Origin: Enterobacterales bacterium CwR94
GTDB lineage: Bacteria > Pseudomonadota > Gammaproteobacteria > Enterobacterales > Enterobacteriaceae
DNA: 64,000 nucleotides
Direction: 5' to 3'
NCBI GenBank assembly: GCA_002837195.1
Contig: KZ478072.1
Coordinates: 1-64,000 of the forward strand
In this document: piece by piece, positions 53,049 through 61,930 of the stretch
How positions within the stretch are numbered: the first letter of the stretch is position 1
How the letters are laid out: the number at the start of each line of letters is the position of its first letter
Notes under the pieces: generated by a model
Databases searched by the model: none
What the model was told of the DNA's origin: nothing
The model's input: the letters and a program-made list of their open reading frames with translations, nothing else
Translations under genes and position numbers: made by a program

Positions 53049-54302
53049 ATGACCGCAGAAAAAGACGCCCGCCGGGACGGAAAGAAAACCGGCTTAATCA
53101 TTGTTATTGGTGGCTTCGCTGCCATTGCCTTTCTTTTCATACTGATGTCCTGGCTCAATGCTCCATCTGAGGCGGTGACGCACATCAGCGTGGATAAAAC
53201 CGCCAGTGGAACAGGGAAAGCCACTGCAGAAAGTCCGCAGTACCAGACGCTGCTCAGAGAGAACAACGCAGAGGGTGCTAAGCAGGCGACGGCGAATAAC
53301 ACCAGTTTTATCGCCTCGGCTGGTTCCGGTACCATGCGCCAGGTTCCGCCAATTTCACAGGAGGCCCCGCCACCGCCTCCACGGGCAGAAAACCCATTGC
53401 CGCCGCCTCAGCATGTTCCTGCACAGTCACTTGACCCGGACCGCAAAAAAGCGCTGGAAGCATTGCTCAAAGAGCTCACAGCCCAGCGCGGCGCTCCAGT
53501 CGGTCAACTGGCCCTTGTAACAGGACAAGCCCCAGGTCAGGCAGCACAGACCGCAGGCGCACAGGGTGCAACTGTAGCGAGTCCCTTCTCCGGATGGACG
53601 GACAGCCTCTCTCCTCCAACCCAAAACGAGAGCGTTGCACGTTCAGGCGGCACGGCGGCTGACCGCATTGTTATTCCTGTCGGCAGTCGTCCGGGCGGCT
53701 TGATTGAAACAGCGATTGATTCGGACAACACCAGCTCGCAGGTGCTGGCCCGCATTCCGGCAGGCCCTTATGCCGGCGCCACCTTAACGGCCAATGGTGT
53801 CCAGCTCGCCGGCGATGGTGTGACTATCCATTTCACCAACATGGACTGGAACAACAATACCTGGCGTATTGATGCCTGGGCGGCTATGCCGGATACGCTG
53901 CAGTCCTCCGTCGCATCGTCAGTTAACAACCGCTATACAACACGCATTCTGCTGCCGGCACTGGCGCACGGTCTGGGATTAGGCGGTCAGCTGTATGCCA
54001 GTGCCAATACGCAAATCCTGAGCAACGGTTACAACACCATTGAGGGGCGTGTGGGTATGCCTGACGGTAAAGCAGTGGCCGGTACCATCCTCGGTGGCGC
54101 GGCCCAACAAGCGGGTCAGGTGGTAAGCCAGGACGCGCAGAAACTCCCGGTGAAGCAGGTTCTTGTCGATCGTGGCCAGAGCATCGCCGTGTTGTTCATG
54201 TCTGCTGTAAAAGAAAGCGACAAACTGATTAAAACCCGTGATGAGCCCGCGGCTGTCAGCCTGCAACCCGCCAGCCGCATGGTCCCCGCCTTACATCCCT
54301 GA
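53049..54302 (+). CDS. traO: Core-spanning protein TraO (DotG/IcmE-like)
   Basis: 417 residues. One inner-membrane helix (about 16-36; LIIVIGGFAAIAFLFILM), a Pro-rich periplasmic stretch and a C-terminal VirB10/TrbI-like domain (VIPVGSRPGGLIETAIDSD; YAGATLTANGVQL). DotG spans from inner to outer membrane; TraO lacks the long pentapeptide-like repeats of DotG, as in R64. Confidence 0.88.
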   Translation: MTAEKDARRDGKKTGLIIVIGGFAAIAFLFILMSWLNAPSEAVTHISVDKTASGTGKATAESPQYQTLLRENNAEGAKQATANNTSFIASAGSGTMRQVPPISQEAPPPPPRAENPLPPPQHVPAQSLDPDRKKALEALLKELTAQRGAPVGQLALVTGQAPGQAAQTAGAQGATVASPFSGWTDSLSPPTQNESVARSGGTAADRIVIPVGSRPGGLIETAIDSDNTSSQVLARIPAGPYAGATLTANGVQLAGDGVTIHFTNMDWNNNTWRIDAWAAMPDTLQSSVASSVNNRYTTRILLPALAHGLGLGGQLYASANTQILSNGYNTIEGRVGMPDGKAVAGTILGGAAQQAGQVVSQDAQKLPVKQVLVDRGQSIAVLFMSAVKESDKLIKTRDEPAAVSLQPASRMVPALHP

Positions 54303-54313
54303 AGAGAAACGCC

Positions 54314-55114
54314 ATGAAAGAAAACTATTTCGATTCGGACCTTGAGCCCGCAGCCTCGCCGTTGCCTGAACTTCATCCGGAGCCCGAAGAGGAAGCCTCC
54401 GAGACGCCAGCCAAAGACGAGGAGCCTAAAAGTAAACGTCAGTTTATGGGGTATGACCTCAGCACGTTGCTGATTGCCGGCGGCGCAGTGGTTGCCCTTC
54501 TCGCCTATACCGTCTGGCCAGATGAACCACCTAAGCGTACGTTTGTTCCTGACCATCAGGCCGTACCTGCGGCAGCGCCAGCGGAGGAAGAGGCTCCCGC
54601 ACCTGAACCCGAACCGCTGCCAGCGCCTGCCCCTTCGCCGGAGTCAATTCAACACATTGAACCTGTTCAGCCAGCGGCACCTTCAGTAGATGCCCATGCT
54701 CTGCAGCAGGTCAGCCAGGCAAACCAGCAAGGGATAAGTGCACTGGATAGCCGTGTCACCGATACAGAGCGACGTCTGGCAGAGCTTGAAACACGAATGA
54801 GGGCAATGGGAACCGGTACAACCGCCTCAGCCAAAGCCGCCAGCAAACCAGTAAAACGCACCGCCGTTAAATCGACATCAGCATCAACGCACCGTACAGC
54901 AGCTGCACGAACAGGGACTGGCAATCAGCACAGTACCGGCGTACTGGGCTGGCGGGTGCATACCATTTATCCGGGTATGGCCTGGATAACCCACGGAGGA
55001 TCCACCTGGTCGGTGCAGGCCGGCGATAACATCAACGGCATGACCATCCGCAGCATTAATGCCAATGCACGCACCGTCACAACTGACAGAGGCGTCATTC
55101 GCCAGGGGAGCTAA
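54314..55114 (+). CDS. traP: Inner-membrane protein TraP (DotF/IcmG-like)
   Basis: 266 residues. Acidic cytoplasmic N-terminus, one transmembrane helix (about 52-70; LLIAGGAVVALLAYTVW), Pro/Glu linker, short coiled coil (about 130-160) and a compact C-terminal domain (GWRVHTIYPGMAWITHGG). Matches TraP/IcmG order and topology. Confidence 0.82.
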   Translation: MKENYFDSDLEPAASPLPELHPEPEEEASETPAKDEEPKSKRQFMGYDLSTLLIAGGAVVALLAYTVWPDEPPKRTFVPDHQAVPAAAPAEEEAPAPEPEPLPAPAPSPESIQHIEPVQPAAPSVDAHALQQVSQANQQGISALDSRVTDTERRLAELETRMRAMGTGTTASAKAASKPVKRTAVKSTSASTHRTAAARTGTGNQHSTGVLGWRVHTIYPGMAWITHGGSTWSVQAGDNINGMTIRSINANARTVTTDRGVIRQGS

Positions 55115-55641
55115 TGGACGCCATTCAAATCCTGGTTCAGGTTGCCGACGGTCTGAAGACCAGCGGCATCCGCCTCATATTGGCTCTGGGCTTTATGTTC
55201 GGGCTCGGTGGCTGCATGTTCACCTTGTTCTCCGCCGCCCAACGCGCCCGCCATGGAAAACCTGTCAGCGGGATTAAAGTCCTGGCATCGGTATGCCTCG
55301 GTGGTGCTCTCATTGCCCTGCATCAGATGATGAATAAAGCCTCCCATACCCTGAGTTTTGGCGATGTTTCCTTTGATGCCATCGCTTACGCCCCGGAATC
55401 CATGGGTCAGGCCAAGCTCGCCATCGATGCTGTTCTCACCCTGCTGCGTGCAGTCGGGGTGATGTTCTTCTTCATAGGCATATCTCGCATCCGTCGCTCC
55501 CTGGTCGATGGGCACACTGGACTGACAGCCCGCGAAGATGTCTCAACGGGCATGGTGATCCTCACCTGTGGCGTTCTCCTGGCCTGTAATCCACAACTGC
55601 TTGATGCAGTGCAACGAACACTGCATCTGAGCTGGAATTAA
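55114..55641 (+). CDS. traQ: Membrane protein TraQ (DotE/IcmC-like)
   Basis: 175 residues with about four hydrophobic segments (LILALGFMFGLGGCMFTLF; VLASVCLGGALIALHQM; VGVMFFFIGISRI; VILTCGVLLAC). The start overlaps the traP stop (TAATG). Matches TraQ/IcmC family. Confidence 0.82.
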   Translation: MDAIQILVQVADGLKTSGIRLILALGFMFGLGGCMFTLFSAAQRARHGKPVSGIKVLASVCLGGALIALHQMMNKASHTLSFGDVSFDAIAYAPESMGQAKLAIDAVLTLLRAVGVMFFFIGISRIRRSLVDGHTGLTAREDVSTGMVILTCGVLLACNPQLLDAVQRTLHLSWN

Positions 55642-55667
55642 CTCCATAAACAAAAGAGGTTTTAACA

Positions 55668-56051
55668 ATGCGTAATTTCACACTCTACGTTTCCGTACGT
55701 CTCTGGCTGGCCGCATCTTCTCTGGGTCAACGCCTTCTGGCACCGATTGTCGCCCTCCTGGGCACCATAACGCTGCCTGCTCATGCTGATGACGGCTTTT
55801 TTGGGATGCTAGACAACGTGGCCGAAGGCGCCGATAACTCCGGGAAAAGCCTTCAGAAACTGGCAAAGTTTGGTGGGATTGGACTTGTCATTACTGGCAT
55901 CGTCCTTTGGGTGGCCAAGAAAAAGAACCCGCAGATTGGCTGGGGCTGGGTCCTGACCTGTATCGGTGCTGGCTGCTTCTTGGTTGTCATTGACCAGATA
56001 ATCAAGAAAGGTCACAACACCCTGGATTTGAACCCGGTTGACGTGGGCTAA
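55668..56051 (+). CDS. traR: Membrane protein TraR (DotP/IcmD-like)
   Basis: 127 residues with a long signal peptide ending near LPAHADDGF and two further hydrophobic segments (GIGLVITGIVLWVA; GWGWVLTCIGAGCFLVVI). Follows traQ as IcmD follows IcmC. Ends just before the hairpin at 56059. Confidence 0.82.
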   Translation: MRNFTLYVSVRLWLAASSLGQRLLAPIVALLGTITLPAHADDGFFGMLDNVAEGADNSGKSLQKLAKFGGIGLVITGIVLWVAKKKNPQIGWGWVLTCIGAGCFLVVIDQIIKKGHNTLDLNPVDVG

Positions 56052-56058
56052 CTTCATT

Positions 56059-56080
56059 CCCCGGCGCGCTGCCGCCGGGG
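56059..56080 (+). terminator. Strong GC hairpin between traR and traT
   Basis: CCCCGGCG, loop CGCTGC, CGCCGGGG. No T-run follows, so it is more likely an mRNA-stabilising or attenuating stem than a full terminator. Confidence 0.45.
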
Positions 56081-56102
56081 TTCTGCCTTAAAGGAGATCA
56101 TC

Positions 56103-57056
56103 TTGAACCGATTCCCGGAAGCAGTCAGTTTTCTTTTCCCCGTTCACCTGGAGCCGTGTCCGCCAGACGACAGCGATACAACGCTCCCATCCCTGAGCAT
56201 GAAAGTCCCGGAAGCCAGTACCTTTTGCCAGTGGCTTCTTCCGTTGCTCCCTGAGTTTTATCACTGTGGTGTCTCTGCCGATGCCGGCTACGACTGTAAC
56301 GTCTGGCTGATCTCACTGGCTCCTCTGACCAAACGTCTGCAAAAAATGATGCCGGAGCAAAATGATGGGATCAAACTGTTTGAAACTCTCGCTAAAGCCT
56401 GCCGACGCTGGTCCCGTCACGGCGTCACACACCTGCGTCTGACTGGAGCTATTCGTTATCAGCACTTTGACATTGAACAACAAGTCTGGGGGCATGAGCA
56501 GGCTGGACACGATCCCGCTCTTTGCCGGCGGGCGGCAAAACTCACCAACAACGCCTGCGAATACTGCGGACACGTCAGTGCCAGTAATCTGCTGGCATTT
56601 CGTGACAGCAACCCGGAAAACACGCACGACGATAATCTTACTGTCGGCTGTAGCGTATGCCTGTGCAGCCGCCATCTGAATCGTCTGGGTGCCAACGATG
56701 GCGTGATGGTTTACCTGCCTGAACTTGCACCTGCTGACATCAGCCGGTTGATCAGAACGGTGATTACCGCCCGGCGCGACGGGGACGAACGCCAGCAAGA
56801 TGGTGCGGCCATGATCCTCAACTGGCTTACAGCACACCGGGCTGAGACGGAACGATTCTGGGGAACCAGCCATCCGGGCGAATTTGGACAGGCGCTTCAG
56901 CAGTCATCACCCGCACTGCGTGAGTCCCTACAACAGCGTCTGCGCCATGTTGCACTCATTCCCAACCCGGACATCATCGCTGCCAGGTCGTTCGGCCTGA
57001 GCCTTACACCAGGTCAATGGACGTCCCTGTACAACCAGTATTGCCGCCAGTCCTGA
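56103..57056 (+). CDS. traT: TraT (IcmJ/DotN-like) zinc-site protein
   Basis: 317 residues from a TTG at 56103; the perfect AAGGAG six bases upstream and the absence of a nearby ATG decide this start. Two CxxC pairs (CEYCGHVS and VGCSVCLCSRHLNRL) form the HNH-like zinc site seen in IcmJ/DotN, a component of the type IV coupling complex in Legionella. Lies directly before traU as icmJ precedes icmB. Not the surface-exclusion TraT of F. Confidence 0.72.
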   Translation: MNRFPEAVSFLFPVHLEPCPPDDSDTTLPSLSMKVPEASTFCQWLLPLLPEFYHCGVSADAGYDCNVWLISLAPLTKRLQKMMPEQNDGIKLFETLAKACRRWSRHGVTHLRLTGAIRYQHFDIEQQVWGHEQAGHDPALCRRAAKLTNNACEYCGHVSASNLLAFRDSNPENTHDDNLTVGCSVCLCSRHLNRLGANDGVMVYLPELAPADISRLIRTVITARRDGDERQQDGAAMILNWLTAHRAETERFWGTSHPGEFGQALQQSSPALRESLQQRLRHVALIPNPDIIAARSFGLSLTPGQWTSLYNQYCRQS

Positions 57057-57079
57057 CGGCCCTATCAGAGAACATTCGC

Positions 57080-60000
57080 ATGAAAAATCCACTGGTCACC
57101 GCGCTGGAATGCGTGGAGGAAGCCATTGCCTGGGCCTCGCGTTATGCGCTGGGGCAAGACTTTACGCGTTACTGCGATCTTCGCACCACCATTGGCCTGA
57201 CCGACGACGATCGTAAGCGCCGCCCGGGAATGCCCTCTCCGTATATATTCCTCACAGAGGAAGGCCACTATGCCAGCGTGTTCGAAATCGAGGGGACCTA
57301 CTGTGCTTTTAATGAAGAGACGGCCATCACAGAAGAAGAGCGGCGGAATAAAGCACTGTTCAGTAACCACATTGCCCGCCTGACAACGATGCTGACCAGC
57401 GAGTTTAAAGAACCTGGTCGTAAGCTGAGTTTCGTCTTCGAATGCGATCCGGGCAAAGCCCGGACTGAACTGAAAAAGCTGCTGGCTCATCAGTACCGCG
57501 GTATGAAGCGCATGGGTCTTGACCTGACTGATATCCTGGATGAACGTATTGAGAAAATGGTCCCCTTCATCGCCCGGGAACGCGCATTCCTGGTGGTATA
57601 TACCGCCCGCAACGCACTCACCTCTACAGAAATTCGCGAAGAAGAAAAGCGGCGTGATGCTTTGCTGAAGAACAGTCCGGGTGCGCGATATGGCCAGAAC
57701 CCTGCATTTCAGGCACTGGAAGGACTAAAAATTCGCCACGACACTTTCATCACTATGCTGGAAAACCAGTTTGGTAAAGGGGACTTTGGCACTCGTATTC
57801 GGCTGATGAATGGCCATGAATTTGGTTTTTCGTTACGTGAACAGGTCGAACGCGAAAGTACCTCAGACACCTGGCGACCGTTTCTGCCCGGGGATGTAAA
57901 GTGGCCACATGGCAGGCCGAAAGGTAACGACCATTCGGTGCTCCTCGCGCCTCATCTGCATTATCAGTTATTCAACAGTGAACCTGTCATCGATGGCAGC
58001 TTCATTCATGTTGATGATCACTGGCACACCACGCTGGCGATTTCGCTGGGGCCTCAGCAACCGGAAACGTTCAGTCAGCTGTTTGACAAAATCAACCGTC
58101 ACCTGCCCTGGCGTATCCGTATGGACCTGATGCCTGGCGGCATGAAGGCACTCGGCGGTAAGAAAACCATCCTGGGCCTGGCTGGCCTGCTGCCTCCACT
58201 GCGCCCGGTTTATGATTCCGTTCAGTGGCTGGAAGAGGTGGATAAGAGCGAGCCGGTCTGCGTAATGACCATCTGCGCCAGCACCTGGGCCCGGGATAAA
58301 GAAACCGCGAAGCGTAATCGGACGTTGCTTCAAAAGGGGCTTCAGTCCTGGGGCGTCTGTGAAGTAACGGGGACCTTTGGTGATCCGGCGCGCGCCTGGG
58401 CATCAACCCTGGTCGGGGCGAACGCGCTTAGCATTCCATCGCTGATGTATCCACCTCTCTCAGCAGCGCTTGCTTTACTTCCCCTTCAGCGCCCGGCCAC
58501 ACCCTGGGCAGACGATGCCAGCATTGTATTTTCCACTCCGGACGGCAAACCTTTCCCGGTGAAACTGGCCAGTAACCTTCAGACAAAATTCACGGAGATA
58601 GTCGCCGGTGAACCTGGCACGGGTAAATCCGTGGCCCTGGGGGCCCTCAGTGAAGCCATCATATTTTCAGGCCAGAGCAACCTGCCGTTTCTGTCCTACG
58701 TTGATAAGGGATTTTCGTCCCAGGGATTGATAAAGCTCATTCGGGATGCGCTACCCAAATCCCGTCAAAACGAAGTAGTTGGCATGGTTCTGGAAAACAG
58801 TCGTAAGCACTGTAAGAACCCGTTTGACGTCCAGATTGGGATGAAATACCCGCTGACGCCGGAAAAAGAATATCTGCTCAACATCTGCGAAACGCTGTGC
58901 GTGAACCCGGAAACCGGTGCGCCGCCGAACTCCCAGGACTGCCGGCAGATCCTCAGCCGGGTTATCGACACAGCCTATGAAACCAATGCCAGCCTGACCC
59001 CCGTTCGATACGCAAAGACGCTGGAGCCCCTGGTCGATGAGGCACTTGAAAAAACCGGCATTCATCATGAGTACGACAGCAACTGGTGGTCAAAAGCCAC
59101 GTGGTATGAAGTCAGAGATTTGCTCTTCTCACGCGGGGAACTGGCAGCTGCAACGCGAGCACATTATCAGGCCATGCCGGAGCTGAGCGATCTCCAGGTG
59201 TACCTCAATGATGAGGACGTTCGCAGCCAATACGGCGACATCACCCGTCAGGGGAGCGGTGAAACATTGCTTTCTTATATCAGTCGCTGCCTGTCAGATG
59301 CCTTACGTTCCTACAAAATGCTTTCTGGCCGCACTGTATTTGAGCTCAACTCTGATACACGAGTGATAGCTATAGACCTGAACAACGTAGTTGGCGGTAA
59401 AACCCCTGCTGGTTATCTAAAAACCGGACTAATGTATCTCTATGCTGGCCAACTGGCCGCCGGGCACTTTGAGCTGCCGCAATACCGCAATGAGCTGATG
59501 TCCGAATTACCGGAAATGTACCAGTCGTATCATCACGAACGACTGACCCAACTGGCTCAGGAGGTGAAAACCAAGATTTACGATGAGCTTCATAATGCCA
59601 AAGGCATCCCATTTATTATGAATAAACTGGTCACCAAGGATCTGGAGAACCGCAAGTTCTTCATCCGTACCGTGCTGAGCTCCCAGTATCTGAACCACTT
59701 TCCGCCTGAAATCCTGAAGTCAGCGAACAGCCTCTATCTGATGCAGGTCAGCCAGGAGGACCTGCCATTGTTGACCGAACATTTTGGCGTGCCGGTACAC
59801 ACCGCACAGGCGTTCCGCCATATTGGTTCCGGTGCCTCCCCTGACGGCAGCGGTACCCACTTTCTGGCGTGCTTCCGCCTGAAAACCGGCAGAGTAGTGC
59901 AAATCCTTAAAAACACTCTCGGCCCTAAGGAGCTATGGGCGCTTAACTCAACCCCGAAAGATGCCGCATTACGCGACCAGCTGTATGACCTGCTCGACGG

Positions 60001-60157
60001 TCGTAAGGCCAGGGCTATCCTGGCCGAAGCCTTTCCGACCGGCAGCGCCGAAAACCTCATTAACCTGCGCCAGAAACAAGCACGTGAAACCGATCACGGC
60101 AACGTAATTAACCGACTGGCCAGCGAGCTGATTGCCGCACGTGGCCTGCAAATCTGA
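57080..60157 (+). CDS. traU: Conjugation ATPase TraU (DotO/IcmB-like)
   Basis: 1025 residues from the ATG at 57080, the VirB4-class ATPase of type I systems. Walker A GEPGTGKS is at 510-517 and later motifs include FELNSDTRVIAIDLNN and YHHERLTQLAQ. It energises assembly or substrate transfer at the cytoplasmic face. Its ribosome site is weak, so translation may depend on traT. Confidence 0.9.
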   Translation: MKNPLVTALECVEEAIAWASRYALGQDFTRYCDLRTTIGLTDDDRKRRPGMPSPYIFLTEEGHYASVFEIEGTYCAFNEETAITEEERRNKALFSNHIARLTTMLTSEFKEPGRKLSFVFECDPGKARTELKKLLAHQYRGMKRMGLDLTDILDERIEKMVPFIARERAFLVVYTARNALTSTEIREEEKRRDALLKNSPGARYGQNPAFQALEGLKIRHDTFITMLENQFGKGDFGTRIRLMNGHEFGFSLREQVERESTSDTWRPFLPGDVKWPHGRPKGNDHSVLLAPHLHYQLFNSEPVIDGSFIHVDDHWHTTLAISLGPQQPETFSQLFDKINRHLPWRIRMDLMPGGMKALGGKKTILGLAGLLPPLRPVYDSVQWLEEVDKSEPVCVMTICASTWARDKETAKRNRTLLQKGLQSWGVCEVTGTFGDPARAWASTLVGANALSIPSLMYPPLSAALALLPLQRPATPWADDASIVFSTPDGKPFPVKLASNLQTKFTEIVAGEPGTGKSVALGALSEAIIFSGQSNLPFLSYVDKGFSSQGLIKLIRDALPKSRQNEVVGMVLENSRKHCKNPFDVQIGMKYPLTPEKEYLLNICETLCVNPETGAPPNSQDCRQILSRVIDTAYETNASLTPVRYAKTLEPLVDEALEKTGIHHEYDSNWWSKATWYEVRDLLFSRGELAAATRAHYQAMPELSDLQVYLNDEDVRSQYGDITRQGSGETLLSYISRCLSDALRSYKMLSGRTVFELNSDTRVIAIDLNNVVGGKTPAGYLKTGLMYLYAGQLAAGHFELPQYRNELMSELPEMYQSYHHERLTQLAQEVKTKIYDELHNAKGIPFIMNKLVTKDLENRKFFIRTVLSSQYLNHFPPEILKSANSLYLMQVSQEDLPLLTEHFGVPVHTAQAFRHIGSGASPDGSGTHFLACFRLKTGRVVQILKNTLGPKELWALNSTPKDAALRDQLYDLLDGRKARAILAEAFPTGSAENLINLRQKQARETDHGNVINRLASELIAARGLQI

Positions 60158-60170
60158 TTAAGGCAACCCC

Positions 60171-61367
60171 ATGAAGAAACGACTCCTGGCCGTCACCATC
60201 GGCGGCCTGCTGCTGTCTGCTACACAGACGATGGCTTATCCGGTGGAAGTGATGAGCAGCATCCCAATCACCACTGAAGTAGTTCCGCAACTGAGTGCGG
60301 CCAACGGTACACTGGGTACAATTCTCTCCACGAACCAGCAAATTGGCGGTGCTATCAGCTCCGGAAACGACAAGATAGCGACCATGATCCAACAATCAAC
60401 GGAGAACATGCAGCAATACGCCACCTATGCGCAGCAGGTGCAAAACCTGGAGCAGGCCAGGCGCAGCTACACCGTGCCGGACAGCATCTGTAGTGAGTCT
60501 GCCTCCGGGCAGGCCTCACAGGTAGCCCGTCAGTCGGCTGCAAAACAGTCAACGCTTTCCAGCGGTGGCGGTGTACGAAACAGCGCTATCAAAAAGGCTC
60601 TGTCATCCAAACCAGATGTGCCTGAAAAAGGGCTGTTTGCCACAGCAGAAATCCACCGAAACTACTGCACCAGGGAAGATGCGGGTGCCTGGGGTGACCT
60701 CTGCAGCGGAGAATCGGCGTTACCGGGCGGAGATAAAGAAGTCCGTTCGCTACTGGCTGGCGCCGGGCCTGAAGACAAAGCTCCTGAATTGACATTCACC
60801 CAGGATCAGACCGATGCGGCGATGATGTACCTAAAGAACTCGGTCCGCCGCAGCCCCGGCCGGGCGCTGAAAAAGGGTGAAGTGAAAACCGACAGTGGTC
60901 GTCAGTACATCGGGATGATGACAGAGCATGACGCCATACAAAGCGCCGCTGAGCAACCTCAACTGGCGATGGTCGCTGCCAGCCAGCCTAATGAAGCCAC
61001 GAAAGACGTTCTGGCCGAAACACTCCAGACGCCATCGAGCAGGGCCTGGTTTGATGAGAATGCCTCAGCCGAAGCAAAACGCACTGGCATGATGTCATTA
61101 CGTGAATTTGAATCCTTCGAAGTCAATCGCCGATACGCCAATACCGATTACCAGACCGACCTGCAGGATATGGATGGCGACAACCTCTTGCGTGAATCCA
61201 TCCGAATCCAGAGTCTTCAGAACGCCCTACTTTTAGGCATCAAACAGCAGCTGCAGGAGAACGCCATTATCTCTGGCCAGCAGCTGAGTCTTGAGGGAGT
61301 CCAGTACTACGAACCTCGCCTTGCACAGAAACTGCAGCAGGCCGCAGCCGGAGCTACACGCCAATGA
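60171..61367 (+). CDS. traW: Conjugation protein TraW (IcmX-like)
   Basis: 398 residues with a signal peptide (TQTMAYPVEV), a coiled-coil stretch near 60-95 and a Cys pair region (ICSESA; YCTREDAGAWGDLCSG). The place between traU and traX and the length match TraW. Overlaps traX by four bases. Confidence 0.8.
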   Translation: MKKRLLAVTIGGLLLSATQTMAYPVEVMSSIPITTEVVPQLSAANGTLGTILSTNQQIGGAISSGNDKIATMIQQSTENMQQYATYAQQVQNLEQARRSYTVPDSICSESASGQASQVARQSAAKQSTLSSGGGVRNSAIKKALSSKPDVPEKGLFATAEIHRNYCTREDAGAWGDLCSGESALPGGDKEVRSLLAGAGPEDKAPELTFTQDQTDAAMMYLKNSVRRSPGRALKKGEVKTDSGRQYIGMMTEHDAIQSAAEQPQLAMVAASQPNEATKDVLAETLQTPSSRAWFDENASAEAKRTGMMSLREFESFEVNRRYANTDYQTDLQDMDGDNLLRESIRIQSLQNALLLGIKQQLQENAIISGQQLSLEGVQYYEPRLAQKLQQAAAGATRQ

Positions 61368-61876
61368 AGAAAATAGGAAAAAAAACCTGGTTTGCCGCCA
61401 ATTTGATCCTTCCGCTCTGGGAGGCCGGTCGCATGGTAAATGCCGCACGGTATGCGGCTGAGAAAAATGCGGAACGGTTCCGCCGTATGTGGCCTGAAGC
61501 TGCAATGAGAGAAAAAGAAATTCTCACTTTTGATGAAGCCGTGGCCGTCAGTGGCCACAGCCGGGAAGCACTAATGCGCCGTTTCCTTCTGGCTAAACGG
61601 ATCTGGCTGTCCATGTTCGTCGTGGCCGTAAGCATCGTCATTTTGCTACCAGTGGGAACTCTGCTTGCAGCCCCTCCGGATTCAGGGGTGCTGCTGATGC
61701 GTATGTTCAGCCTGATATTCATGGTTTCCGCCTTCGCCAGCATGCTGTTTGTGTGCGCCATGAAAAACCAGTTTCACCTCTGGCAACTTCTCAGCCAGGA
61801 ACTGGGATCGTTTACTCAGTGGCGGTCAACCGGCACCTGGCTTGAAGAACTCTTTAGCTGGCGTGCCCCGTTCTGA
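61364..61876 (+). CDS. traX: Membrane protein TraX (IcmV-like)
   Basis: 170 residues. A basic cytoplasmic N-terminus, then two transmembrane helices (about 85-110 and 115-137; MFVVAVSIVILLPVGTLL and FSLIFMVSAFASMLFVCAM). Order traW-traX-traY agrees with R64 and IncL/M plasmids. Unrelated to F TraX (pilin acetylase). Confidence 0.8.
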   Translation: MKKIGKKTWFAANLILPLWEAGRMVNAARYAAEKNAERFRRMWPEAAMREKEILTFDEAVAVSGHSREALMRRFLLAKRIWLSMFVVAVSIVILLPVGTLLAAPPDSGVLLMRMFSLIFMVSAFASMLFVCAMKNQFHLWQLLSQELGSFTQWRSTGTWLEELFSWRAPF

Positions 61877-61930
61877 CCTTTTCCCTCTGCCATCCTTCGG
61901 ATGTGCATTCTGTTCGTTACGGAAACCAAT